Positions 36,417 through 45,138 are shown, counted from the stretch's first letter. The stretch is 50,859 nt of DNA from an uncultured Enhydrobacter sp. (GCA_946222995.1 CAMIOS010000018.1:1-50859), one strand, 5' to 3'. Numbers and translations: made by a program. The notes: generated by a model not told the origin, from the sequence alone.

Positions 36417-36743
36417 ATGACAGCTCAAGATAAACAGGGTAAAACCTTGACCAAATCCGATATGATGAATCATTTGATGGAAAATCTTGAAATGACTCGT
36501 CAAGAGAGCCGTTGCTTGGTAGAGCAATTTTTTACCGAAATGACCCATAGTCTTATCGCAGGTCACCAAGTTAAGCTGTCGGGCTTTGGGAACTTTGAAA
36601 TTAAAGATAAAAAACAGCGTCCAGGACGTAACCCAAAAACCGGTGAAACCGTGGCGGTAACTGCTCGGCGAGTTGTAACCTTTAAAGCAGGGCAAAAAAT
36701 GCGTCGCCAAGTGGAAGCAGCGTTAGGTCATAGCACCCATTAA
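36417..36743 (+). CDS. ihfA: Integration host factor alpha subunit
   Basis: A DNA-bending nucleoid protein that works as a heterodimer with IHF beta. The 108 residues hold one HU/IHF domain: KSDMMNHLMENLEMTRQESR at the N-terminus, SGFGNFEIKDKKQRPGRNPK with the intercalating proline in the beta arm, and TGETVAVTARRVVTFKAGQKM. The order pheS-pheT-ihfA is standard in gamma-proteobacteria and supports the alpha assignment. TTAGGAG precedes the ATG. Confidence 0.96.
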   Translation: MTAQDKQGKTLTKSDMMNHLMENLEMTRQESRCLVEQFFTEMTHSLIAGHQVKLSGFGNFEIKDKKQRPGRNPKTGETVAVTARRVVTFKAGQKMRRQVEAALGHSTH

Positions 36744-36764
36744 CATGGCTTGGCTTACAAATAT

Positions 36765-36797
36765 AAAAAAGGAAGCAGATAGTTAGCTTCCTTTTTT
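36765..36797. terminator. Bidirectional terminator between ihfA and metQ
   Basis: AAAAAAGGAAGC (36765-36776) pairs with GCTTCCTTTTTT (36786-36797), 12 bp with a 9-nt loop. It gives T-tracts on both strands between convergent genes. Confidence 0.9.
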
Positions 36798-36812
36798 GGC
36801 TTTTATTCAAAG

Positions 36813-37811
36813 TTATTTAGCGGCTGATGCTATCGCCAGACTTGCGGTTGAGGCGGGTTGGTTGGCTGATGCTGTCGCATTACTATTTTCGCCCCAGCTA
36901 GCCGGGTATTTATAACCAGGGAATGTTTTATGGGCATATTGCTTAAATTCGTCTGAATTATAAGCATTGGTCACATCTTTAACCCATTTGGCATCTTTGT
37001 CTTTGGTACGAATTGCCGACCAGTTCACATACGCATAGCTTGGCTCTTGAAATAACGCTTCGGTAATTTTCATGCCTGAGCTGGTGGCATAGTTGCCATT
37101 GATAACGGCAAAATCCACGTCCGAGCGTGAACGGGGCAGTTGGGCGGCTTCAAGCTCAACCAATTTGATATGTTTGGGATTTTCGGCAATATCCGCTTTT
37201 GAGGCTTTGAGGGGGTCAATATTGGCTTTTAGTTTTACCCAGCCCAGTTCATTGAGCATCACCAATGCACGGGCAAAGTTACTTGGGTCATTGGGGGCAG
37301 CGACACTCGAGCCATCTTTGACTTGTTTTAAATCACTAAGTCTGCCTGCATAAATACCAAGCGGCGCCGTTGGCACTTGGAAAGCTTCAACGATATCTAA
37401 ATTATTTTCTTTTTTGAAGGTGTCTAAATACGGTTTGTGTTGGAACACGTTGATGTCAATATCACCGCTGGCAAGTGCCTGATTTGGGCGAATATAGTCA
37501 GAAAATTCGACCAATTTAACTTGGTAGCCTTGTTTTTCAAGTTGGGGCTTGATAGAGTTTTTGACCATGTCGCCAAAATCACCGACGGTTGTACCGATCA
37601 CAATTTGTTTTTTATTGGGATCGGCACTCTCAGTTGTGGTCGCGGTCGTGTTGGCAGTTGTACCACTTGCCGCGGTGGTCGCTGTGGAACTTGCTTGAGC
37701 GGTACTTTCAGTTTTTTGTTCTGGCTTGGTACAGCCGACCAAGGCGATACCTGCAATACCAATACTCGCAAACAGTTGTGCTAATGTGCTTGATAAAGGG
37801 GTATTTTTCAT
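36813..37811 (-). CDS. metQ: D-/L-methionine-binding lipoprotein MetQ
   Basis: The substrate-binding lipoprotein of the MetNIQ importer, anchored in the membrane. The 332 residues begin with a signal peptide ending in LVGC (Cys27), followed by a Thr/Ala/Ser-rich linker (28-65). The NlpA/MetQ domain has IVIGTTVGDFGDMVKNSIKP, SDYIRPNQALASGDIDINVFQHKPYLD, and ALFQEPSYAYVNW, the typical motifs. The linker and an Ala/Ser-rich C-terminal tail (about 308-332) make it longer than the E. coli protein (271). GGAG precedes the ATG. It is downstream of metN-metI but behind an intrinsic terminator. Confidence 0.92.
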   Translation of the reverse strand: MKNTPLSSTLAQLFASIGIAGIALVGCTKPEQKTESTAQASSTATTAASGTTANTTATTTESADPNKKQIVIGTTVGDFGDMVKNSIKPQLEKQGYQVKLVEFSDYIRPNQALASGDIDINVFQHKPYLDTFKKENNLDIVEAFQVPTAPLGIYAGRLSDLKQVKDGSSVAAPNDPSNFARALVMLNELGWVKLKANIDPLKASKADIAENPKHIKLVELEAAQLPRSRSDVDFAVINGNYATSSGMKITEALFQEPSYAYVNWSAIRTKDKDAKWVKDVTNAYNSDEFKQYAHKTFPGYKYPASWGENSNATASANQPASTASLAIASAAK

Positions 37812-37951
37812 ACAGTCACTCCAAATAAATTAAAAAATAAAGATACAAAACGTAAGATTACCTTAACATATTAATGAAATAAAGGTTATTGATAGTTCAC
37901 CTAACTATATGAAATTTTTTCATATTGGTGCCAAGATACTTTAATTAGGTA

Positions 37952-37980
37952 TAAAAAAACACACGCTCGAGAGCGTATGT
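37952..37980 (-). terminator. Intrinsic terminator between metI and metQ
   Basis: ACACACGCTC (37959-37968) is nearly self-complementary with GAGCGTATGT (37971-37980), with one mismatch. Seven T follow on the minus strand. It lies 16 bases past the metI stop codon. Confidence 0.75.
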
Positions 37981-37995
37981 TCAGTTAGTAAGTAA

Positions 37996-38685
37996 TTAAC
38001 GTTTATCGAGCTTATGTGCCAAAAGATTGCCAATCGATTGAATGATAATCACCATAAGTACCAATAACACCACCATAAAAATCATCACGTCATTTTGGTA
38101 TCGGTTATAGCCATAGCGGATTGCCAAATCACCTAATCCGCCACCGCCAATCATACCTGCGGCGGCACTGTACGATAATAAACTAATCATTAAAGTGGTG
38201 ATGCTTAAAATTAAGCTGGAACGAGATTCAACTAATAATACTTTGCTAATAATCGTCCAGGTACTTGCGCCCATCGATAGTGCCGCCTCGATGATACCTT
38301 TTGGCACATCGCGCAAGTTTTGTTCGACCAAACGAGCAAAATAAAATAGCCCAGCCAATGCCAGTGCCAAGGATGCCGCCACAGGACCGATGGTTGTACC
38401 CACAATCAGCCGCGTAATGGGGATGATCACAATCATCAAAATCACAAACGGAAAGGCTCGCATAATATTGGTAAAGTTGCCGAGGCCTGCATAGAGCGAT
38501 TTATTCTCAAGTAACTGATTTTTATTGGTCAAAAATAATGCCACACCAAGCAATGTACCAAACACGACCGAAGCAATGGACGAAATGCCGACCATAATCA
38601 ACGTATCCAAAAATGCCTGCCAAATTTCGTCACGCATCCCCCAAAGGTTATCGAATGCACTTTGCCAAGTTAATGAATCCGCCAT
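37996..38685 (-). CDS. metI: Methionine ABC transporter permease MetI
   Basis: The inner-membrane permease of the methionine importer. The 229 residues show five hydrophobic segments and the ABC-permease loop EAALSMGASTWTIISKVLL (EAA motif), with the MetI-typical NIMRAFPFVILMIVIIPITR and YSAAAGMIGGGGLGDLAIRYGY. It lies 81 bp after metN on the same strand. Confidence 0.95.
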   Translation of the reverse strand: MADSLTWQSAFDNLWGMRDEIWQAFLDTLIMVGISSIASVVFGTLLGVALFLTNKNQLLENKSLYAGLGNFTNIMRAFPFVILMIVIIPITRLIVGTTIGPVAASLALALAGLFYFARLVEQNLRDVPKGIIEAALSMGASTWTIISKVLLVESRSSLILSITTLMISLLSYSAAAGMIGGGGLGDLAIRYGYNRYQNDVMIFMVVLLVLMVIIIQSIGNLLAHKLDKR

Positions 38686-38766
38686 AACAATTCTCGTAAA
38701 TTTAGTTAATCTTCGCTCGCGAACGAATTTAGTTTAGGGTTTTGATAAGTTAACGTCGTGACTTCA

Positions 38767-39504
38767 TTAATCTTCACTGATTAACAATTGTCCAATCGGC
38801 GTTGTTGCATGGATAATGCCGTTATTGACCTCAGCGATTTCTAGTAGTTTACCCTTATCTAATAACGCCACCCGATGACACAGACGGCGGATCACCGACA
38901 TTTCATGGGTCACAATCACAATGGTGACATTAAATTTCTCATTAATCTCTTTTAGACAGGCGAGTACTGACTTGGTCGTGGCAGGGTCGAGTGCAGAGGT
39001 GGGCTCATCAGCGAGCATCACATGCGGTTTTGGTGCTAAGGCACGCGCAATACCCGCCCGCTGTTTTTGACCGCCAGAGAGTTGGGCAGGGTAATGGCTG
39101 GCACGATTAGCTAAGTCCACAATTTCAAGGCATTCCATCACGCGAGGCCTAATGGTTGATTTTTCCCAACCGGCAATTTCTAGGGCAAAGGCGACATTTT
39201 GCGCGACTGTACGGTTCGCCATCAGATTAAACTGCTGAAAAATCATGCCAATATTTTGGCGGGCGTGACGCAATTGGTCATTCGACAAAGCGGTCAATTC
39301 TTTACCATCGATAATGACTTTGCCGCTATCTGGACGTTCAAGCAGATTCATCAGCCGCAATAGCGTGGATTTGCCAGCGCCCGAATAACCCATTAGACCA
39401 AAAATCTCACCCTGATTAATATGTAGCGAGGTCGGCTCTACGGCGGTAAACCACTGTCCATCTTGAGTAATAAAGCGTTTGGTGACGTTATCAAGGGTAA
39501 TCAT
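38767..39504 (-). CDS. metN: Methionine ABC transporter ATP-binding protein MetN, lacking the NIL domain
   Basis: The ATPase of the methionine importer. In 245 residues: Walker A GYSGAGKST, Q-loop MIFQQFNL, signature LSGGQKQRAGIARAL, Walker B VMLADEPTSALDP and H-loop VIVTHEMSVIRRLC. The start at 39504 aligns with E. coli MetN (MIKLSNITK); an in-frame start at 39591 would add 29 non-homologous residues. The protein ends at TPIGQLLISED. E. coli MetN continues for about 100 residues with the ACT-like NIL domain that binds methionine and inhibits transport. Nothing like it is encoded in the 81 bp before metI. Confidence 0.93.
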   Translation of the reverse strand: MITLDNVTKRFITQDGQWFTAVEPTSLHINQGEIFGLMGYSGAGKSTLLRLMNLLERPDSGKVIIDGKELTALSNDQLRHARQNIGMIFQQFNLMANRTVAQNVAFALEIAGWEKSTIRPRVMECLEIVDLANRASHYPAQLSGGQKQRAGIARALAPKPHVMLADEPTSALDPATTKSVLACLKEINEKFNVTIVIVTHEMSVIRRLCHRVALLDKGKLLEIAEVNNGIIHATTPIGQLLISED

Positions 39505-39606
39505 GCTAATTCGTATATTCGCTGATAAAAAGCGTAATTTTAGCATAGCTTGAAGATAAGGGCGTAATTTTTCATATAAAATTTTGTGCAAACAATGGAC
39601 AACTAC

Positions 39607-41277
39607 TTAAATGGACAGGGGGTGAGTGGGTAAAGTGACCAAAAACCGCGTATGCCCATTGAGTGTGTCAGTGATAATCGTGCCTTTGTGGGCATTGACG
39701 ATCTGGGCAACCAGCGATAAACCAAGCCCCGAGCCCTTTTTCTCTTGTTGCAAGCGGACAAACGGCGAGAAGATTTCGCTGCGTTTTTCTAGCGGGATGC
39801 CGGTACCTTGGTCGATCACCGCAATGCGAATACGTTGGTATTCAATTGGCAAATGCGAGGGGGCAATTTTTTTACGATTAAAAATAGTGGTTTTTGATTT
39901 GATTTTATCGCTAAAATTTTCGGATGCTTTGTCTGCCACTGTTTCGCCCGAATTGATATTCTCTGTGGCGTCTGTATGCGTCGCTTCGCTATCGGCTACA
40001 GTGTCTTGTGTATGTGTGGTGTGACTCGCTTCCATGGTTGAAGGCAAATGATCGCTGTGTTCTATTAGCCTCGCCGCTGTGTCACCGATCATGGGCAAAT
40101 CTATGGTATTGCCATCTTCATCAATGGCATACAACTGTACCTCGACTGGCGGCACACCATGCAGATGGGCATTATCAAGTAAATTACGAATCAAATGGGT
40201 GAGTAGCTTAGATTGCCCTTCAATAAACACCTGCGAACCGATAAACGTGGCTTGCGGATAATGCTGTACTTCACCCTTAATCAGCTCATACATATCCACG
40301 GTTTCGGTTTTTTCGATGGCGTGTCCGGCATCCATACGACTGACCAACAAAATACTTTCGACTAAATCATTCAAGCCTGTCAAATCGCGGTTAATTGCAT
40401 CCGCCCGTTTAACAAACTTTTCTTGGGCTTTTTCATCGAGTTGGTTGGCAAGCATGCCCATCATCTCAACTTGCAAGCGAATACGGGTAATGGGGGTGCG
40501 TATCTCGTGCGAGGCGTGCGCCAGTAGTAACTTATTGGCATTCATCAAGGTTTCGATGCGTTCGGCAGTTTGGTTAAACCCATTGGCTAAAATGGTGATT
40601 TCATCATTACCCACCGGCGTGACCCGCACCGAAAAATCGCCATCGCCCAGTTGGGTAATCTGACGGCTTAACTGATTAATACGCCACGTCATGGTGCGCG
40701 CGATAAACCACAACATTGCCGACATGATTAACAATAACAGCAATGTCCCCGTAAGCAGATTAATCGCAGGTGAAATAGGCGGTTTACCTGTATGTCTGGG
40801 TTCATACAGCACCACATAGCCAGATTGGCTATTGATTTGGATAAATGATGGGGCATGCGGGTCATCGGGGGCAAAAAGCGAGGCAAAAAAGCCAGGTTTT
40901 GGTGGTAAAGTCGGTGGCAAACCTCGCATGATTAAAATCGCTTCATGCGTTTGCCCATCATATAAGCCAAATTTGGCATTCAGCGATTCACTAAACACAT
41001 TAAAACTACGCCGCACCAATGCCAGTAGATACCGAGATTCCAAATTTTCGTTATTGTCTTGGGCATTTCGCAGTTCTAATAACAATGGCTCAAGCTGCTG
41101 TGTGGCTTGACTGGCGATGACTTGGTGTCGGGTATTAGAAGAGGTATCATGTACCAAACGGGTTAAAACTACCATTGCAAAGGCAAACAAAATCAATGCC
41201 AGCATGACGCTGACAAAGAGTTTGGAAAACACACTATCAAATTTTAACAGGCGTTTTTTTAAGCGATGCTGTGGCAC
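39607..41277 (-). CDS. Sensor histidine kinase, CpxA/RstB-like, with an insertion in the ATPase domain
   Basis: The membrane sensor of the adjacent response regulator. The 556 residues comprise membrane helix 1 (about 20-42), a periplasmic domain (about 43-168), helix 2 (about 170-193), HAMP (about 194-245), a HisKA box HASHEIRTPITRIR with His258, and an HATPase domain with the N box NLLDNAHLH (365-373), DQGTGIP, and GSGLGLSLVAQIVNAHKG. Unusually, about 90 low-complexity residues (390-478, Thr/His/Asp/Glu-rich) separate the N box from DQGTGIP, where related kinases have a short strand and turn. The start is a GTG at 41277, 9 bp after the regulator stop, without a clear ribosome binding site, so coupling is likely. 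Confidence 0.88.
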   Translation of the reverse strand: MPQHRLKKRLLKFDSVFSKLFVSVMLALILFAFAMVVLTRLVHDTSSNTRHQVIASQATQQLEPLLLELRNAQDNNENLESRYLLALVRRSFNVFSESLNAKFGLYDGQTHEAILIMRGLPPTLPPKPGFFASLFAPDDPHAPSFIQINSQSGYVVLYEPRHTGKPPISPAINLLTGTLLLLLIMSAMLWFIARTMTWRINQLSRQITQLGDGDFSVRVTPVGNDEITILANGFNQTAERIETLMNANKLLLAHASHEIRTPITRIRLQVEMMGMLANQLDEKAQEKFVKRADAINRDLTGLNDLVESILLVSRMDAGHAIEKTETVDMYELIKGEVQHYPQATFIGSQVFIEGQSKLLTHLIRNLLDNAHLHGVPPVEVQLYAIDEDGNTIDLPMIGDTAARLIEHSDHLPSTMEASHTTHTQDTVADSEATHTDATENINSGETVADKASENFSDKIKSKTTIFNRKKIAPSHLPIEYQRIRIAVIDQGTGIPLEKRSEIFSPFVRLQQEKKGSGLGLSLVAQIVNAHKGTIITDTLNGHTRFLVTLPTHPLSI

Positions 41278-41286
41278 AAGACAAAC

Positions 41287-42033
41287 TTATACTTGGTCGG
41301 TGGCAAATTGATAACCCACGCCACGCACCGTGATAATGCGTTTTGGCTGTCTTGGGTTGTCTTCAATCAATGCGCGTAGGCGTGAAATATGCACATCAAT
41401 GGCGCGGTCAATATTGTCGCTACTATCATCATTTGGCATCGCATGCCATAACTGCTCACGGCTTAATACCTTACCCGAATGGGTAGCAAAATAATGTAGC
41501 AATTGAAACTGGTGCGTAGTCAAGCGAACAGGTTCTTCATCTATCGTGACTTCGTGGCTATCGGGATAGACTTTTAAGCGGCCAAAAACCAAATTATCCT
41601 CTTTCTGGCTTTGTAACGGTAAATCATGTCGGCGAAGTACCGCACGGATACGCGCTAGCAATTCGCGAGGCTCAAATGGTTTAGCAATATAATCATCTGC
41701 CCCCATCTCTAGCCCCAACACACGGTCGGTGGTATCACCCTTAGCCGTAACCATCACTATAGGCGTATGCGCTAGACGACTGTCCTTATTTTGGCGAATT
41801 TTTTGGCATACTTGCATGCCGTCCATATCAGGCAACATCAAATCCAAAATTACCAAATCCACCTGTTTGGCAGGGTTGGTTAAAATATCTAACCCTTCAT
41901 GGGCGGTGGGTGCATGATAGACTTCATAGTAATTCATACTCAGATACTCGCTGATCAATTCTGCCAAATCAGGGTCATCTTCAATTAACAAAATATGCTT
42001 AGTACCGGTGCTTTCTTCCATCAAATCGCTCAT
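41287..42033 (-). CDS. OmpR-family response regulator, CpxR/RstA-like
   Basis: A two-component DNA-binding regulator of 248 residues. The receiver domain (about 10-125) has LLIEDDPD, the phosphoacceptor aspartate in VILDLMLPDMDG, VMVTAKG, and the switch lysine in DYIAKPFEPREL. The winged-helix output domain (about 145-245) has VRLTTHQFQLLHYFATHSGK and the recognition-helix region DRAIDVHISRLRALIED. The start is ATG 42033 with GGAG upstream; a TTG at 42045 is rejected. It is paired with the kinase and sits just downstream of a Spy/CpxP-like gene, pointing to envelope or metal stress. That role is inferred. Confidence 0.92.
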   Translation of the reverse strand: MSDLMEESTGTKHILLIEDDPDLAELISEYLSMNYYEVYHAPTAHEGLDILTNPAKQVDLVILDLMLPDMDGMQVCQKIRQNKDSRLAHTPIVMVTAKGDTTDRVLGLEMGADDYIAKPFEPRELLARIRAVLRRHDLPLQSQKEDNLVFGRLKVYPDSHEVTIDEEPVRLTTHQFQLLHYFATHSGKVLSREQLWHAMPNDDSSDNIDRAIDVHISRLRALIEDNPRQPKRIITVRGVGYQFATDQV

Positions 42034-42142
42034 ACGACACTCCAAATTATTATTGATTATCTTTAAATAATTACGTTAAAAAAAATTTCAATGGGATATC
42101 AAAAATTTGTTCAGTGATAACTTTACCATTGAGCCTAAAACT

Positions 42143-42184
42143 AAAAAACTGCAAGCCAAACCTAATGTTATGACTTACAGTTTT
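42143..42184 (-). terminator. Terminator between the Spy-like gene and the response regulator
   Basis: AAAACTGCAAG (42145-42155) pairs with CTTACAGTTTT (42174-42184), 11 bp with one wobble and an 18-nt loop. T residues follow on the minus strand. Confidence 0.6.
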
Positions 42185-42211
42185 GATAAGCTGGCTAAAA
42201 CCTAAAAATGA

Positions 42212-42766
42212 TTAGCGAGCGGGCATGCCTGCTTTGTCATCCATACCATGCCCAGCATGCTTCATACCTTTAAAGCCTTTACCACGGCTTTCATAAAATT
42301 TAAGTTGTTGCTCAGGTGTTAAAATGCTCATAAATTGCTGTTGTTGCTGTTGACGTAGGGCAAAAAACTGCTGCATGACCGCTTGTTTTTGTTGATATAA
42401 GCCAAGCAAGGTAGCGGTACTGGCGCCTGCACTTTTTTGGGCAGCAATATTATCATCATACTGTTTTAGGGTCGCATGAAGTTGCTGCATTTTGGCTTGG
42501 TTTTGATCGCGTAAGGTTTTTAATTGGGCTTTTTGGGTATCGGTCAGATTTAATTCTGCCATACCGCCCATGCTATGACCCATCATGCCGCCTTTCATTT
42601 TGTCACCCCAATGGTGCATCTTTGCACCCATGGGTCTGTCACCATTGTGGTTGACCATACGGTGGGCAGGATCAATTGTTTGGCTATTGGCAGTACTACA
42701 GCCTGTCACAGCAAGCGTTAGACCCAATAAGCTACTGGTCAAAATAGCAATTTGTTTAGGTTGCAT
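42212..42766 (-). CDS. Met/His-rich Spy/CpxP-like lipoprotein
   Basis: A 184-residue lipoprotein (signal peptide ending VTGC, Cys23). It has two LTxxQ motifs, LTDTQ (74-78) and LTPEQ (149-153), the signature of the Spy/CpxP family of periplasmic chaperones and stress sensors. The central part is helical and Gln-rich. Flanking segments are strikingly Met/His-rich (residues 46-69 with MHHWGDKMKGGMMGHSMGGM, and 168-181), suggesting metal binding. TAGGAG precedes the ATG. Placed upstream of and co-oriented with the two-component pair, it may be their target or an accessory sensor, as CpxP is for CpxA. That link is inference. Confidence 0.8.
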   Translation of the reverse strand: MQPKQIAILTSSLLGLTLAVTGCSTANSQTIDPAHRMVNHNGDRPMGAKMHHWGDKMKGGMMGHSMGGMAELNLTDTQKAQLKTLRDQNQAKMQQLHATLKQYDDNIAAQKSAGASTATLLGLYQQKQAVMQQFFALRQQQQQQFMSILTPEQQLKFYESRGKGFKGMKHAGHGMDDKAGMPAR

Positions 42767-42960
42767 AAAGGCTCCTAGAGGCGATTATCTTAGTATAAAG
42801 GTATATAGTTAAAGCGGGAAAACACTTAGATAGTATCAGCCATGATACGTAATAATACCTATTATAAGAAGCGACTAATTCTTAAGTTTTTTTGCGCTGT
42901 AGAAAAATGTAATGAATTATTGCTTAAATGATGAAGTTCACCAGAATTTGAACAACGGCT

Positions 42961-44211
42961 TTATCCAAATAACCCATCAGGGCGTGGCGATAGCAAAATT
43001 TTGGCATAGCTGACCACAAACCACACAAAGGCTAATATCCAAAAGCCTTGAGCCAGAGCAATGCTCACAAAATACTGGTTTGCCCCAGCCACTAATGGCA
43101 AAAATCCCCGACATAGCCACGCTAAAATCATACAAATAAAAATTCCCGATACGCCCCGCATAGGCTGATGTATACTGCGCCCTGTATGCCCAAGCGACAC
43201 GCGACTCATCATCGCCAGTGTCATCAATCCAATCCCCGATAACGCCACCAAGTGCATGGCAATACTATGGCTAAACCCCGCCCACGGCTGAATGGCATAC
43301 ATAATAAACCCCATCACCATACCAAAAAATGCCAACCACAACGACCACAGTAAAGGGCGCGCCCATATCCCTGCCAAATACCAGTTTTTTAATCGCAGTA
43401 AATTAGTCAGCGCCACCACCAAGGCAAACAGTGACGTTATCGCTTTTGCCACCCCATTGTCTGTTAAATGGGTGAAAAAAATATCGCTCAAAAAAAATCC
43501 AAAAAAGCTAAATAAACTGAGTTTATCAAGCAAATCGGAGTTTTTGACTTTTTGCACCACTTTGCCACCATCGTTAATCCCACGCTCAATAAACATTGGC
43601 ATCACCCGCCGCCCGATGGTCAACACCACGCCAATAATCAAATAAAACGCAAATAACAAACTCATTTGTACCGCTGTCCAAGCGTGATTAAACAAGGCAA
43701 CGTAATACCAAAGTTGGGCGATAAACAGTAGCAATAATTTTGCCACGATACCGATTTGGCGTTTTTGGCGGACTATCCAAATTGGTTTAATCACAAAATA
43801 CGCCGTCAACAGCCAAAAACTGATATCGGCTAAGCAAGCAAGCGTGGTAAAATCATTGATATGAATGCCATTGATGATGTAAAGCGTACGTGCCATAAGC
43901 CACGGTAAATAAATACCCAATAACTGCCAACCATAGGGCATGGGTTGATTCGTCCAAGTTTTGACCGCGGTAAGCAAAAATCCTGCAATGACCGCCAATG
44001 CATAACCAAAAATCATTTCATGCCCATGCCAGTACATCGGAATCATATCGGTGGGCGTAAAGGCAAAATGGGTAGCAAACGTGATATGTGACCATTTAAG
44101 CATGGTCAACACCGCAAAAATTCCTGCCGACAAAAAGAAAATCCGAAAGCCGAGATTAAGCACAGGGTACGGTGAATAAGGGCGTTTTGTGGGTAAGGAA
44201 ATGTCTTGCAT
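42961..44211 (-). CDS. nnrS: NnrS-family membrane protein
   Basis: A polytopic inner-membrane protein of 416 residues with about twelve hydrophobic helices. The N-terminal region has YWHGHEMIFGYALAVIAGFLLTAVKTWT, the hallmark of NnrS, with conserved histidines that may bind haem and copper; GRRVMPMF and MHLVALSGIGLMTLAMMSRVSLGHTGR are further family motifs. NnrS is linked to nitric oxide and nitrosative stress tolerance in other bacteria. No nitrite or nitric oxide reductase gene is nearby, so regulation is not evident. It lies 30 bp after ampD on the same strand. Confidence 0.9.
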   Translation of the reverse strand: MQDISLPTKRPYSPYPVLNLGFRIFFLSAGIFAVLTMLKWSHITFATHFAFTPTDMIPMYWHGHEMIFGYALAVIAGFLLTAVKTWTNQPMPYGWQLLGIYLPWLMARTLYIINGIHINDFTTLACLADISFWLLTAYFVIKPIWIVRQKRQIGIVAKLLLLFIAQLWYYVALFNHAWTAVQMSLLFAFYLIIGVVLTIGRRVMPMFIERGINDGGKVVQKVKNSDLLDKLSLFSFFGFFLSDIFFTHLTDNGVAKAITSLFALVVALTNLLRLKNWYLAGIWARPLLWSLWLAFFGMVMGFIMYAIQPWAGFSHSIAMHLVALSGIGLMTLAMMSRVSLGHTGRSIHQPMRGVSGIFICMILAWLCRGFLPLVAGANQYFVSIALAQGFWILAFVWFVVSYAKILLSPRPDGLFG

Positions 44212-44241
44212 ATAATTACCGATGAAAGGGTTGATTAAAAA

Positions 44242-44841
44242 TTATAACGCTTCTTTTTGCTTGACCAATTGACGCAATTTTTGCCAATCAAACTGCAACC
44301 CTGGGTCGGATTTTCGACCACGCGCAACATCACTATGCCCCGCTAAATGGTTACGTGTTTTGGGATACGCTCGATAAATCGCCACAATCGTGTCGGCTAA
44401 GGCTTGGTATTGCCGCTCATCAAACTCACTGTAATCATCGCCTTCAAGCTCAATGCCAATTGAAAAATCATTACAATTATCCTCGCCCAAATAACGAGAC
44501 TTGCCCGCGTGCCACGCTCGTTTGGCAAAATCAACAAACTGGGTAACCGTGCCATCACGCTCAATAAATAAATGCGCAGACACTTGCTGTTGATAAATTG
44601 ATTCAAAGTACGGATGCGCTTTGGGATCAAGACGGTTTTGAAAAAACGCTTTGACAAAATGCTCGCCGTGATGGGCAGTTTTGCCAAATTCACTGGGGGG
44701 TAAACTAATATTGTGTATCACAATTAGACGAATATTAGCTTCCTTATCATATGGGGCGGGGCGTTCGCCAAAGTTTGGGGAAGGCACCCAATCGGCAATA
44801 TTTAAGCGACCGTCTATGATATTGAAGTTTGCGATATTCAT
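44242..44841 (-). CDS. ampD: 1,6-anhydro-N-acetylmuramyl-L-alanine amidase AmpD
   Basis: A cytoplasmic zinc amidase that removes the peptide from anhydromuropeptides in cell-wall recycling. The amidase-2 fold has VIHNISLPPSEFG (first zinc His), WHAGKSRYLGEDNCNDFSIG, IELEG, and HLAGHSDVARGRKSDPG (second His and Asp ligands). The start is uncertain: the longest frame begins at 44964 with a hydrophobic AT-rich stretch that is probably not translated. ATG 44841 (199 residues, AGGA upstream) or ATG 44868 better fits the cytosolic family. No ampE follows; nnrS comes next. Confidence 0.93.
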   Translation of the reverse strand: MNIANFNIIDGRLNIADWVPSPNFGERPAPYDKEANIRLIVIHNISLPPSEFGKTAHHGEHFVKAFFQNRLDPKAHPYFESIYQQQVSAHLFIERDGTVTQFVDFAKRAWHAGKSRYLGEDNCNDFSIGIELEGDDYSEFDERQYQALADTIVAIYRAYPKTRNHLAGHSDVARGRKSDPGLQFDWQKLRQLVKQKEAL

Positions 44842-45138
44842 GATTTGAGTTTTATCCTGTGTTGTCATATAACTTTTACTGTCGGCGATAATGGCTAAAA
44901 GTATAAACCAACTTGGCGAAAAACTTAGTAGATATAAACATATATAATAAATATATATTATCATATCAACTATGCGTTTTATTAGTAATTTTAGCCAAAA
45001 TTGGCTACACTATAAGATCAAATTTTCAAGGACAAATTTTCGTTGTATGGTGGCCAACCCATACTAATCTTGAGCTATTTTTGATGCACTCAACCCCTAT
45101 AACCAAACCCATACCACTTAGAAAACAAGGGTAATACC
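44842..45138. promoter_or_regulatory. Divergent promoter region with a palindrome next to a -10 element
   Basis: TAGCCAA (44992-44998), AA, TTGGCTA (45001-45007) is a perfect palindrome. It is followed after 3 bases by TATAAG (45011-45016), a plausible plus-strand -10 with no good -35. The palindrome may be an operator for the 45139-pyrE unit. The rest of this stretch of about 300 bases is very AT-rich. Confidence 0.4.

Noticed and set aside
39505..39606. Possible SAM riboswitch or MetJ box upstream of metN
   Set aside because: I looked for a structured leader or tandem AGACGTCT-like sites. The gap is only about 100 bases and neither was visible.
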